Shown piece by piece: positions 1-7,656 of a stretch of DNA of 64,000 bases. Both the position numbers and the translations under genes were made by a program. Below the pieces are notes generated by a model. It had not been told where the DNA came from. It made no database searches and saw only the letters and a program-made list of their open reading frames with translations. Positions within the stretch are counted from its first letter, which is position 1; each line of letters begins with the position of its first letter. The stretch comes from CAMUQR01 sp963539845 (GTDB lineage: Bacteria; Patescibacteriota; Saccharimonadia; Saccharimonadales; Saccharimonadaceae), in NCBI GenBank assembly GCA_963539845.1, contig CAUTML010000001.1, positions 62,001-126,000 of the forward strand. Direction: 5' to 3'.

Positions 1-416
1 AACGCAAATTTACCGTTTGTATTTAGTGAGTCAAAAACTTTTTTGATTACTAGCACGGCTTCATTACGATTAAAGTGCGGCAAAACGGCATTTGCCAATA
101 CAAAATCAAGCCCTTGTGGTAATTCGTCAGTGATAGCGTTGAGCACTTTTGTGTCAAAGCCCTTTTGTTGCAACAAATCAACAAATGCTGGTGTTGCGTC
201 CGTACATTCAACTGTGTAGCCGAGTTCTGCAAGATATTCGGCATCACGACCAAAAGCACTTCCAAATTCTAAAATTCGTGCGTCTTTTGGCACATCAGCG
301 AGTGAGCCGTCTAGCCAGTCTTTGTCAACTCCCAAAACCTCGTGAGGCGTACCGTCAATATATTCCTGAATATGTGCGTTGTAACTCTCAACTGTCCTAT
401 TATTCGTTTTACTCAT
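1..416 (-). CDS. Class I SAM-dependent methyltransferase, partial (N-terminal part)
   Basis: Reading the minus strand from ATG at 416 gives an open frame that runs off the left window edge (about 138 residues). It contains the Rossmann glycine motif as ILEFGSAFGRDAEYLAELGY (motif I), then an acidic residue after the next strand (VECTDATPAF) and a motif IV-like stretch (LDFVLANAVLPHF). This is the usual layout of small class I SAM methyltransferases. The substrate cannot be told. Only the first part is present, so domain completeness cannot be judged. It sits in an AT-rich accessory stretch next to a recombinase remnant. Confidence 0.75.
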   Translation of the reverse strand, partial: MSKTNNRTVESYNAHIQEYIDGTPHEVLGVDKDWLDGSLADVPKDARILEFGSAFGRDAEYLAELGYTVECTDATPAFVDLLQQKGFDTKVLNAITDELPQGLDFVLANAVLPHFNRNEAVLVIKKVFDSLNTNGKFA

Positions 417-453
417 AAGTGCAATTATATCATGCTAACAGCGCGAGCGAACT

Positions 454-530
454 GCCCGACCAGACTTTTTCCAAATTCAAAAAGAAATTCGGCGGGGAAA
501 TCTCAAAAAATGCAAAAAATCTGGTCGGGC
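454..530. repeat. 11-bp perfect inverted repeat beside a recombinase remnant
   Basis: GCCCGACCAGA at 454-464 is repeated in reverse complement (TCTGGTCGGGC) at 520-530, with a 55-base spacer. The arms are GC-rich in an AT-rich neighbourhood and lie between the methyltransferase start and the 3' end of the probable recombinase remnant. It could be a long hairpin, a terminator-like element or a recombination site; the sequence alone does not decide. Confidence 0.5.
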
Positions 531-560
531 GGGGCGCACTCCGTTTACACATTGTGTTTT

Positions 561-869
561 CTAGCATTTTTTCTCTAAATAGGTTTTAGTGTTGGTGTAA
601 AATCTCACCATTTCAGAGTAAAAATCCAAATCGTCGCTTGAAAGAGCGACTTTTTCATTTGTATTTCTTAATTCCTGCCACAGGTGAAAATCACTTTCCA
701 CTCCATTTCGAAAAGTGGTTTTTGAGCTTGCGCTAGTAGAGGTTTGGGTGATGGTTTTGTTATGTAAAAACAGGTTCGAGCCAAAGATTTCTGCAAGCAC
801 GGCTTTTTGTCCGTCAAAATCATTAGATTTTAACAAATAATAGATAGATTTTGCAGTTGTAACTTGTAG
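561..869 (-). pseudogene. Probable C-terminal remnant of a large serine recombinase
   Basis: The minus-strand frame is open between a stop at 870-872 and a stop at 561. The only available start is TTG at 836. The peptide includes LLKSNDFDGQKAVLAEIFG followed by SNLFLHNKTI and WQELRNTNEKVAL. This resembles the extreme C-terminus of site-specific serine recombinases (a terminal helix plus a short strand pair). The catalytic and zinc-ribbon domains are absent and no start codon with a Shine-Dalgarno is seen, so it is most likely a decayed 3' end. The family assignment is from recall of the motif and is moderate at best. Confidence 0.45.
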
Positions 870-870
870 C

Positions 871-1240
871 TATTATGTTCGGATTTTGCGCCTTGATTTA
901 GTCCGTTCAATAATAAGTTTATATTCCTTGCGGTGGCGTGTCCTAATAAGAAGTCTGACAGTTTGCGATTCAGTAGATGCTATTGAAGCGTATGCTCTTT
1001 GCGTTTAATTGTTTTGCTTTTTCTCTGAATAATGCCCTCTATTTTCGCATTCTTTACAAAATAATTTTCCTTATATCATATTACGAAGTTTTTATAGCAT
1101 TTATTCTAGTGATAGTTCTATCAAATTTTTCATTTAATTGTTATTACCAACTATTATTTTATAGGATTATTTGTTTGGCTAGCCTAATAGGGGGGGTAAA
1201 ATATTGACGAAAATTATTAAATAATATATGATTTATTTCA
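871..1240. other. AT-rich stretch without a convincing gene
   Basis: No credible gene is seen here. Short open frames exist on both strands, one of them a plus-strand frame of 76 codons rich in Phe, Ile and Leu, but none has a ribosome binding site. On the minus strand, short stop-interrupted frames continue upstream of the recombinase remnant, which fits further decay of the same element. Confidence 0.4.
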
Positions 1241-1402
1241 ATGGATAGAAGACCGCAGATAATTAATGTTGGTGGTGTCTTGGTTAAATTTAGAAAATCA
1301 GTCTCTAGTTTACCGTTCCGAAAAATAACTATCAAATATCCTTCTGGTCTAGACGCTACTTGTACAGATGGGCAAACTTTATATCATGAAACCAGAAGAT
1401 AA
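1241..1402 (+). CDS. Small hypothetical protein (53 aa)
   Basis: ATG at 1241 opens a 53-residue frame (begins MDRRPQIINVGGVLVKF) that overlaps the next small frame by 35 bases. It is basic, has no membrane segment and is not recognised. No clear Shine-Dalgarno precedes it. It is listed because the frame has mixed, protein-like composition, unlike the low-complexity frames just upstream, but it could be spurious. Confidence 0.25.
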   Translation: MDRRPQIINVGGVLVKFRKSVSSLPFRKITIKYPSGLDATCTDGQTLYHETRR

Positions 1403-1547
1403 TATTTACCCTACTGGTCAAATCAATTTTTACACGATCACTAAGCACGCTGAGAAGGCTAAAAGTATACTCGAGAGACTCAATATGAAAACTTTTGTTA
1501 CGGATATTCATAATAATAAACATGAAGTAATTGAAAAAACTAGCTAA
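1368..1547 (+). CDS. Small hypothetical protein (59 aa) upstream of the Ham1-like gene
   Basis: ATG at 1368 gives 59 residues (begins MGKLYIMKPEDNIYPTGQIN, ends EVIEKTS). It stops 14 bases before the Ham1-like gene, and the gap holds that gene's GAGAGGAGAG ribosome binding site, so the two may be co-transcribed. The peptide is charged and not recognised. Helix-like text (HAEKAKSILERLNMKTFVTD) suggests a small folded protein. Confidence 0.4.
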   Translation: MGKLYIMKPEDNIYPTGQINFYTITKHAEKAKSILERLNMKTFVTDIHNNKHEVIEKTS

Positions 1548-1561
1548 AGAGAGGAGAGAAA

Positions 1562-2128
1562 ATGATTTATCTAACATCAAACCCAGATAAGATGCATGAG
1601 GCAAAGGAGTTTTTTGAGAAAAAACATGGTCTTAAAGTCGAAATACTTAACCCAAATTTTGAACCAGTTGAAATACAGGCTAGAACATGTGCCGAAGTGG
1701 TTGCTTACACGGTTAAGGATGCAGCCGAGCGACTAGGCAAAGCAGTGGTAAAATCAGATGCTGGATTCTACGCAGATGCGCTCGGTGGACTGCCTGGTCC
1801 ATATAGTAAATATTTCGACAAGCAAATTGGCATAGAGAAATTTTTAGATATGTTAAAAGATGAAATTAATCGTAAGGCGAGGATTGAACATTGTTGGGCA
1901 TATTGTGAACCTGGACAAGAACCAAAAGTATTCATTGGGGGAAGCGATGGAACGATAGCTATGAAAGAATCTGGCAAAAGCAGCCGTTGGGTTGATAGGT
2001 TTTTCATCCCAAATGGAGAGACCAGAACGATTAGTGCTATCCGTGATGAGAATTATGAAGAGGCTAATAAATATTGGGGCGACGCAAAACAACAGTTAGT
2101 TAATTATTTATTAAATAAGGAAAAATAA
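1562..2128 (+). CDS. Ham1/RdgB-family non-canonical purine NTP pyrophosphatase
   Basis: Predicted to hydrolyse inosine/xanthosine triphosphates or related NTPs to monophosphate plus pyrophosphate. The 188 residues show the family's N-terminal substrate loop (LTSNPDKMHEAKEF, residues 3-16), the acidic metal site in KSDAGFYADALGG (around residues 64-76) followed by LPGPYSKYF, and a C-terminal SRWVDRFFIPNGETRTIS segment. Family members are about 190-200 aa, so it is full length. ATG 1562 is preceded by GAGAGGAG at good spacing. The protein is divergent, and the accessory setting suggests it may not be the housekeeping RdgB; a specialised substrate is possible. Confidence 0.8.
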   Translation: MIYLTSNPDKMHEAKEFFEKKHGLKVEILNPNFEPVEIQARTCAEVVAYTVKDAAERLGKAVVKSDAGFYADALGGLPGPYSKYFDKQIGIEKFLDMLKDEINRKARIEHCWAYCEPGQEPKVFIGGSDGTIAMKESGKSSRWVDRFFIPNGETRTISAIRDENYEEANKYWGDAKQQLVNYLLNKEK

Positions 2129-2129
2129 G

Positions 2130-2240
2130 GTGAAATATTTAATAAAAAATTATCCAAATAAAGATGGATTTCATTTCCGAGTCGATGCAGGTGTTGGAGC
2201 ATATAGTTTTGTTTATTTTTTAATAAATATCAAACAGTAG
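2130..2240 (+). CDS. Very small hypothetical protein (36 aa)
   Basis: GTG at 2130, one base after the stop of the Ham1-like gene, opens a 36-codon frame (VKYLIKNYPNKDGFHFRVDAG and onwards). The near-contiguous position allows translational coupling. It is unrecognised and could equally be the decayed start of a longer gene. Confidence 0.25.
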   Translation: MKYLIKNYPNKDGFHFRVDAGVGAYSFVYFLINIKQ

Positions 2241-2367
2241 GGGCAATGCGACGGAATTTAAAGGCTGGGTCCAATATGTGAATCAAAGATAGTTTTCTTT
2301 TATAATCTTTTGTTAATTATTCCATGTAGTTGCCTAATTTGAGCTTGTTTATCATACGTTACAAGTG

Positions 2368-2376
2368 TGATACAAT
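2368..2376 (+). promoter_or_regulatory. Extended -10 of the GrpB-family gene
   Basis: TGATACAAT, with TACAAT at 2371-2376, lies 7 bases before ATG 2384. That spacing predicts a transcript starting at or next to the start codon. No Shine-Dalgarno is present. Confidence 0.5.
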
Positions 2377-2383
2377 ACCAATA

Positions 2384-2890
2384 ATGTCTGTCGCCATAAA
2401 AGAGTATTCGTCAAAACTTACGGAGCGCTTTGCACAAGAGAAATGTCGCTTGTCCAAACTTTTGCCTATCAACATAAAAATTGAGCATGTTGGCAGCAGT
2501 GCTGTTTTTATCGGCGGTAAAAATATAATCGATATTCTTATCGGAGTTCCAAAACACGAAGATATGATTTCTATAAAAAACATTTTAGTAAAAAATGGAT
2601 ATTTTGAAGGGTCTGACAATCACGAGGACCGAATTTTTTTAGCAAGTACCAAAGAAGAAACGGGTGAGGGCGATTTTCATATTCATATTTGTCCGATCAA
2701 CGAAAAATCTTATAAAAATTTTATTATTTTGCGTGACTTTCTTAGAAATAATCCCAAAAAAGCGCAACAATATTTAAAGAAAAAACATGAATTTGCAAAA
2801 GAAGCTAATTTCGATCGCAAAAAATACAAAGCCTTGAAATCGGCTTATATATCAAAACTATTGACTGAAATATACCAAAAAGATTGCTAA
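2384..2890 (+). CDS. GrpB/UPF0157 family protein (nucleotidyltransferase-like fold)
   Basis: 168 residues from ATG 2384. The signature IKIEHVGSSAVFIGGKNIIDILIG (about residues 31-54) matches the GrpB family block normally written as EHVGST-AVPGL-GKPIID. HIHICP in the second half is the other family block. GrpB proteins are related to minimal nucleotidyltransferases, but their reaction is not established. An upstream in-frame start at 2330 was rejected because it would place the -10 box inside the coding region. Single-gene unit in the accessory stretch. Confidence 0.8.
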   Translation: MSVAIKEYSSKLTERFAQEKCRLSKLLPINIKIEHVGSSAVFIGGKNIIDILIGVPKHEDMISIKNILVKNGYFEGSDNHEDRIFLASTKEETGEGDFHIHICPINEKSYKNFIILRDFLRNNPKKAQQYLKKKHEFAKEANFDRKKYKALKSAYISKLLTEIYQKDC

Positions 2891-2895
2891 TGTAG

Positions 2896-2901
2896 TATAA
2901 T
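2896..2901 (+). promoter_or_regulatory. Putative -10 (TATAAT) for the ABC transporter operon
   Basis: TATAAT at 2896-2901. The -35 region is not convincing. Transcription from here would give a leader of about 100 bases containing the inverted repeat at 2919-2954. Confidence 0.4.
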
Positions 2902-2918
2902 CAAATTGTAGATAATAC

Positions 2919-2954
2919 ACGACATCAATTTCTTTTTCCTTATCGCGATGTCGT
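2919..2954. repeat. Inverted repeat in the ABC operon leader
   Basis: ACGACATC (2919-2926) and GATGTCGT (2947-2954) are perfect 8-base complements around a pyrimidine-rich 20-base loop. It lies between the putative -10 and the ABC ATPase start. It has no T-run, so it looks more like an operator or leader structure than a terminator. Confidence 0.4.
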
Positions 2955-3006
2955 ATCATGAATTACAACTTTCAAACTTTGATACATTAAAAATTAAGGA
3001 GTGCAA

Positions 3007-3711
3007 ATGAGCAGTAACTTTATCGAGATAACAAATGTTAGTCGAGAATATTTAATTGGTGAACAAAAATACAAAGCATTAGACAAAATAAGTTTGACAA
3101 TAAAACGCGGAGAACTGGTGGTGATATTAGGTCCGTCTGGGGCGGGCAAGTCTACTTTGCTCAATATATTGGGTGGAATGGATTCTCCGACGTCTGGAAA
3201 AGTTGAAGTAGATGGGCGCGAGATATCAAAATATTCTTCGAAACAATTAACAAAATATCGGGCAGAAAAAGTTGGTTTTATTTTTCAATTTTATAATATT
3301 ATGCCAACTTTAACCACTGAGGAAAATGTAAAAATTATTGAAGACGTCTCAACCACAGAAAAAGACGCCTCGGAAGTTTTAAAAAGCGTAGGATTGGGGC
3401 GTCATGCAAAAAAGTTCCCAAATGAATTATCGGGTGGAGAGCAACAACGGGTTTCAATTGCGCGAGCGATTATGAAAGATCCGGCGCTTTTGCTTTGTGA
3501 TGAGCCAACTGGCGCGCTTGATTCTAAAACAGGCGTAGAAATTTTAAAATTACTGAGACAACAAGCAGATGAAAACACGACGGTGATCATAGTGACTCAT
3601 AATGCTCAAATCGCTGAGATAGCCGACCATGTGATTTATCTGAAAAATGGCGAAGTCGAGCAGGAAATCACGAATAAAAAACCAAAAACAATCGATGAGG
3701 TGAGGTGGTAG
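3007..3711 (+). CDS. ABC transporter ATP-binding protein (LolD/MacB type)
   Basis: Nucleotide-binding subunit of an ABC complex, paired with the FtsX-type permease one base downstream. Walker A GPSGAGKST is at residues 42-50, the Q-loop Gln near 94, the signature LSGGEQQR at 141-148, Walker B LLLCDEPTGALD from 161 and the H-loop His near 198. The 234-residue length suits this family. ATG 3007 follows AAGGAG (2996-3001) at 5-base spacing and is preferred over GTG 3001. Such pairs act in lipoprotein or peptide extrusion, or as mechanotransmission modules; the substrate is not visible here. Confidence 0.93.
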   Translation: MSSNFIEITNVSREYLIGEQKYKALDKISLTIKRGELVVILGPSGAGKSTLLNILGGMDSPTSGKVEVDGREISKYSSKQLTKYRAEKVGFIFQFYNIMPTLTTEENVKIIEDVSTTEKDASEVLKSVGLGRHAKKFPNELSGGEQQRVSIARAIMKDPALLLCDEPTGALDSKTGVEILKLLRQQADENTTVIIVTHNAQIAEIADHVIYLKNGEVEQEITNKKPKTIDEVRW

Positions 3712-3712
3712 T

Positions 3713-6004
3713 ATGTCAAGCAAAAATATGTTGCGCAGAAAAATGTTGCGTGATGTACGTAAGAATTTTGCGCAATTTATAACCATATTTTTGATGCTGG
3801 CGATTGGGACGATGGCCTATTCGGGAATCCGAACTTACATGTCTGGCATGGAAAAATCTGCCGATAGGTATTATGCAAAAAATAACCTGCAAGACCTGGA
3901 CGCTTTTGGGAAATTGAACGACGATACGGTTGAAAAGATCAAAAAAATAGATCATGTGCGTGATGCCGAAGGAAAATTTAGTATACTCACAAAAGTAGCA
4001 AACCTGAAGGAACGAGACCTGCAGTTAAATTTCATCAAATCTAACAATATTTCAAAATTCCATGTGGTGAGTGGCGATGGATTTGATAAGAATAGATCTG
4101 GTGTTTGGTTGGATGAATATTTTGCGAAACATAATAATTTGAAAGTTGGTGATATTCTAGAATTTGACGTTAATGGGGCGAAGTTGAAACAAAAAATTGT
4201 GGGCTTGATTTATGTGCCTGATCATGTAGCTTATGTCAAAGATAACACGGAAATTTTTCCGGTGCATGATAAATATGGGTTTGCTTATCTGAGTCAAAAT
4301 CAGTTACCGAAACCTATGCGTTTTTATTCTAGCGTGATGATTGATGTCGACGAGGAGAAGAATCAGGCTGGCATCAAGAAAAATATTGCCGATAATATGC
4401 CGGAAGTCGCTTCTGTCTTGTACACAAAAGATCAATATTCGGCAGCGGGATACCAGAGTGAAATTGACGAAGGAAAAACTTATGTTGGGATTTTTTCTAG
4501 TTTGTTTATCGCGATTGCCCTGCTGTGTGTTGTGACGACGATGGCGCGAACTGTGCGCAAAGACCGCATGCAAATTGGGGTGCTAAAAGCGCTGGGCTTT
4601 ACGAGTAGACAGATAGCTTGGCACTATATTTCTTACATGCTGGTTATTGCGGTGCTTGGGGTGATTGTTGGTCTTTTGGGCGGGTATTTTTGGTTCGGAA
4701 AATTCTTTTTAGACGAGGAAATGAGATACTTTGAAGTTGCGAATTATGGCACTGCGCTAGATTGGGATGTGTGGCTAGTGATGGGAATAATCGTTTTTAT
4801 CACCTGCCTGACATGTTACCAAACAGTGCGAAATTACGTGCGACAACCAGCGGCCGAAATTTTACGGGTGGAACGTCCGCAAGTTAAGAGCAGCGGCATG
4901 CGCTTTACGTCTTCTAAATTTTTTAGCAGAATGTCGTTCACGGTGCGCTGGAATATACGCGATATTATACGCAACAAGATACGAGTAGCGACTGGAATGG
5001 CGGGAATAGCTGGGTGTATGGCTTTGTTAGTTTGTGGATTTAGCATAAAAGATATAATGCATAATTATATTAAGACAGAGCTTGACACCATCAATAATTA
5101 CAGATATAGAATAAATATCTCTGAAAATGCCAAGGCTGACCAAATTGATAAAATCAAAAAAGATTTTTCGAATAATAGTTCAAAAATGATTGCCGTGGAG
5201 ACGCGTAAGAACGGTGAGTTAAAATTGAACTCAGTTTTTGTTAATGACACAAATGACGCGGTGAGAACGCTAGATAAAAACTGGGCGCCGATGAAGCTAC
5301 CCAAAGATGGTGTAATTATCACGCAAAAAATGGCTCTAAACGAAGGCTATAAAATTGGCGAGGAAATTGAGTGGCACGTGATGGGTGAAAAAGAATATTA
5401 TCGGACAAAAATAGTAGGCATAAACCGAGATCCGCAGAATCAAAATATTACCATGACGCGCAAGTTTTATGAGTCGCTAGGCAGAAAATACGTGCCTGAT
5501 GCGATTTACACGGATGCTGAGATAAAAAACACACCCGATGGCGCCGCGACAGTGCAGAGTATTGATGCGGTGCGTGATGGATTACACACGATGTTGGCGA
5601 CGATGAATAGCATGATAACAATATTAGTGGTGTTCGCGATTTTGCTTGGAATAGTGATTGTGTACAATGTGGGTACGCTGAGTTTTATTGAAAAAGACTA
5701 TCAATTTTCGACTTTGAAGGTGCTGGGCTTTTCGGACCGCAAGATTGCTAATATTTTCATCCAACAAAATGTTTGGATTACGATTATGGCGATTATAATT
5801 GGATTGCCGTTGGGCTATGCGGTGACGGATTTTATTTTCAAAGTAGCGATTGATGAGTCTTATGATTTTGCGGTTTTTGTGACGCTACACACTTGCTTAA
5901 TTTCAGCGATAGGAACTTTTTTGACTTCGACAATAGTTTCGCTCTGGTTGACTCGACGGGTGGCGAAGATTGATATAGTGAAAAGCCTGAAGGGAAACGA
6001 GTAA
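3713..6004 (+). CDS. FtsX-like ABC transporter permease (763 aa)
   Basis: Membrane partner of the preceding ATPase. After an N-terminal membrane segment (FAQFITIFLMLAIGTMAYSG) comes an extracytoplasmic domain of roughly 200 residues. Three membrane segments follow (including FSSLFIAIALLCVVTTMA and MLVIAVLGVIVGLLGGYFW), then a second copy of the same layout ending with three more segments. The pattern RTVRKDRMQIGVLKALGFT recurs late as EKDYQFSTLKVLGFS, the coupling-helix region found in both FtsX repeats. Eight membrane helices and a duplicated fold match long MacB/FtsX-like permeases. The stop is followed by an independent promoter for lemA. Confidence 0.9.
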   Translation: MSSKNMLRRKMLRDVRKNFAQFITIFLMLAIGTMAYSGIRTYMSGMEKSADRYYAKNNLQDLDAFGKLNDDTVEKIKKIDHVRDAEGKFSILTKVANLKERDLQLNFIKSNNISKFHVVSGDGFDKNRSGVWLDEYFAKHNNLKVGDILEFDVNGAKLKQKIVGLIYVPDHVAYVKDNTEIFPVHDKYGFAYLSQNQLPKPMRFYSSVMIDVDEEKNQAGIKKNIADNMPEVASVLYTKDQYSAAGYQSEIDEGKTYVGIFSSLFIAIALLCVVTTMARTVRKDRMQIGVLKALGFTSRQIAWHYISYMLVIAVLGVIVGLLGGYFWFGKFFLDEEMRYFEVANYGTALDWDVWLVMGIIVFITCLTCYQTVRNYVRQPAAEILRVERPQVKSSGMRFTSSKFFSRMSFTVRWNIRDIIRNKIRVATGMAGIAGCMALLVCGFSIKDIMHNYIKTELDTINNYRYRINISENAKADQIDKIKKDFSNNSSKMIAVETRKNGELKLNSVFVNDTNDAVRTLDKNWAPMKLPKDGVIITQKMALNEGYKIGEEIEWHVMGEKEYYRTKIVGINRDPQNQNITMTRKFYESLGRKYVPDAIYTDAEIKNTPDGAATVQSIDAVRDGLHTMLATMNSMITILVVFAILLGIVIVYNVGTLSFIEKDYQFSTLKVLGFSDRKIANIFIQQNVWITIMAIIIGLPLGYAVTDFIFKVAIDESYDFAVFVTLHTCLISAIGTFLTSTIVSLWLTRRVAKIDIVKSLKGNE

Positions 6005-6056
6005 GCGATACAATTCAGATTGACGTCTGAACTTGGGCTATTTGTTCAAAAAAGCA

Positions 6057-6085
6057 TTGCCTTTATATTTAAAAATAAGTATAAT
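6057..6085 (+). promoter_or_regulatory. Promoter of lemA-htpX
   Basis: TTGCCT (6057-6062), a 17-base spacer and TATAAT (6080-6085). An AAGGAG ribosome binding site precedes ATG 6116. Close to the bacterial housekeeping consensus. Confidence 0.75.
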
Positions 6086-6115
6086 AATTAATATAATAAA
6101 AAGGAGATTTACTAC

Positions 6116-6682
6116 ATGGATGGAAAAATGATTGCCGTGATTGTCGTAATTGTCATTGTGATGATTGTGGCTTTTATCATCGGCATTTATAACAAACTCG
6201 TCACCCTCAGAACTCGAGTTGAAGAGGCGTGGAGTGACATCACAATTCAGCTCAAATATCGTGCTGATTTGATTCCGAACTTAGTCAACACCGTCAAAGG
6301 CTATGCTAAGCACGAGAACGAAACTTTTACAATGATAACCGAAGCTCGTGCTGGTATTATGAGTGCCAAAACTGTCGAAGAAACAGCCGCTGCTGAAGGT
6401 CAGATGCAAATGGCGCTTAAAAGTTTGTTTGCGGTCGCCGAAAGCTACCCAGAATTAAAAGCTAACGAGAACTTTTTGCAACTGCAAACTCAGTTAGAAG
6501 ACACTGAACATAAAATTCAAGCGGCTCGTCGTTTTTACAATGCTGGTGTTAAAGATTACAACATTCAAATTGCTGTGTTCCCAGCTAACATTATCGCTGG
6601 CATGTTCAAATTCGAAAAGCGTGAATTCTTCGAGGTCGAAGATCGTGCCAAAATCGAAGAAGCGCCAGAAGTGCAATTCTAA
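6116..6682 (+). CDS. lemA: LemA family membrane protein
   Basis: 188 residues. One N-terminal membrane segment (about residues 5-24, Ile/Val-rich) is followed by the helical LemA domain: YNKLVTLRTRVEEAWSDI, KYRADLIPNLVNTVKGYAKHE, then LQTQLEDTEHKIQAARRFYN and VFPANIIAGMFKF, all characteristic blocks. The family is of unknown biochemical function and is very often next to an HtpX-type protease, as here. The gene has its own promoter and a strong AAGGAG. Confidence 0.93.
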   Translation: MDGKMIAVIVVIVIVMIVAFIIGIYNKLVTLRTRVEEAWSDITIQLKYRADLIPNLVNTVKGYAKHENETFTMITEARAGIMSAKTVEETAAAEGQMQMALKSLFAVAESYPELKANENFLQLQTQLEDTEHKIQAARRFYNAGVKDYNIQIAVFPANIIAGMFKFEKREFFEVEDRAKIEEAPEVQF

Positions 6683-6709
6683 ACGATAAAATAATCAGAT
6701 AAACAGGTG

Positions 6710-6741
6710 GAGCGACTGGTTTTTAAAATAATCAGTCGCTC
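6710..6741 (+). other. lemA-htpX intergenic hairpin
   Basis: GAGCGACTG (6710-6718) and CAGTCGCTC (6733-6741) form a perfect 9-bp stem with a 14-base AT loop. No T-run follows, so it is not a classical terminator. It could stabilise the lemA message or lower htpX expression. Confidence 0.5.
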
Positions 6742-6771
6742 GCCTTGCTAGGACAGAGGTGAGATTAAACT

Positions 6772-7653
6772 ATGTATAAAGAAATTGACGCAAACAAACG
6801 TAAAACTTGGCTAATTATGCTGGTTTTTTTGATTATAATTGCTGGTTTATCGGTGTTGATTGCTGATTTGATGGGGGAAACTTATATTTCGTTGTATGTG
6901 ATTTTAATCGCACTAATTTACGCGTTTATTCAATATTTTATCGCCTCCAAAATGGCGCTGTTTATGGCTGGCGCCAAGCCGATTGAACTGCGTGATAATC
7001 CGCGTTTTTATCGGATTGTCGAGAATCTGTCGATTACGACTGGTCTGCCAATGCCAAAAGTCTATGTGATTGATGATCCGTCACCGAATGCTTTTGCGAC
7101 AGGGCGCGACCCTCAGCACGCTACGGTGGCGGCAACCACTGGACTGATTGATATGATGTCTGATCGCGAGCTAGAAGGTGTGATGGCGCACGAAATGGCG
7201 CACGTTGGCAATTATGATATTAAAGTCAGTATGATTGCTTTTGGATTGGTGGCGGCGATTTCGGTGCTATGTGATATTGGTTTAAGGATTGCGATTCGCG
7301 GAGCGGACAACTCGGATGATGATCGAGCTAGTGCGGTGTTGTTAGTGGTGGCGCTAGTGGCCGCAGTTTTTGGGCCAATAATTGCAATGATGGTTCAAAT
7401 GGCCGTCAGTCGCAATCGAGAATATCTAGCCGATGCGACCGCGGCGTTGACTACTCGTGACCCAGAATCGCTAGCTAGTGCTTTAACGAAATTGTCTGAG
7501 GATAAAACAACTTTACGTAATCAAAATCCCTCAATGGCTAATATGTATATCAATAATCCGCTGAAAAAAGGTTGGTTGGCGAAGATGACCAGTACACATC
7601 CGCCAATCGAGGAGCGTATTGCGCGGTTACGACAAATGGCAGGGCAATTTTAA
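6772..7653 (+). CDS. htpX: HtpX-type M48 membrane zinc metalloprotease
   Basis: 293 residues, the standard length. Two N-terminal membrane helices (about 14-32 and 41-60) precede the zinc motif HEMAH at residues 140-144. Two further hydrophobic segments follow, then NREYLADATAA supplies the third zinc ligand Glu. Members degrade misfolded membrane proteins on the cytoplasmic side. A GAGGTGAG ribosome binding site precedes the ATG, downstream of lemA in the same orientation, so the two are probably one operon split by the hairpin at 6710-6741. Confidence 0.93.
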   Translation: MYKEIDANKRKTWLIMLVFLIIIAGLSVLIADLMGETYISLYVILIALIYAFIQYFIASKMALFMAGAKPIELRDNPRFYRIVENLSITTGLPMPKVYVIDDPSPNAFATGRDPQHATVAATTGLIDMMSDRELEGVMAHEMAHVGNYDIKVSMIAFGLVAAISVLCDIGLRIAIRGADNSDDDRASAVLLVVALVAAVFGPIIAMMVQMAVSRNREYLADATAALTTRDPESLASALTKLSEDKTTLRNQNPSMANMYINNPLKKGWLAKMTSTHPPIEERIARLRQMAGQF

Positions 7654-7656
7654 ATT

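Noticed and set aside
977..1207. Open frame of 76 codons rich in Phe, Ile and Leu
   Set aside because: AT-rich low-complexity composition, no ribosome binding site, no known motif; hydrophobicity follows from base composition.
6710..6741. Classical terminator between lemA and htpX
   Set aside because: The stem is good but no T-run follows on either strand, so it is listed as a hairpin of unknown role.
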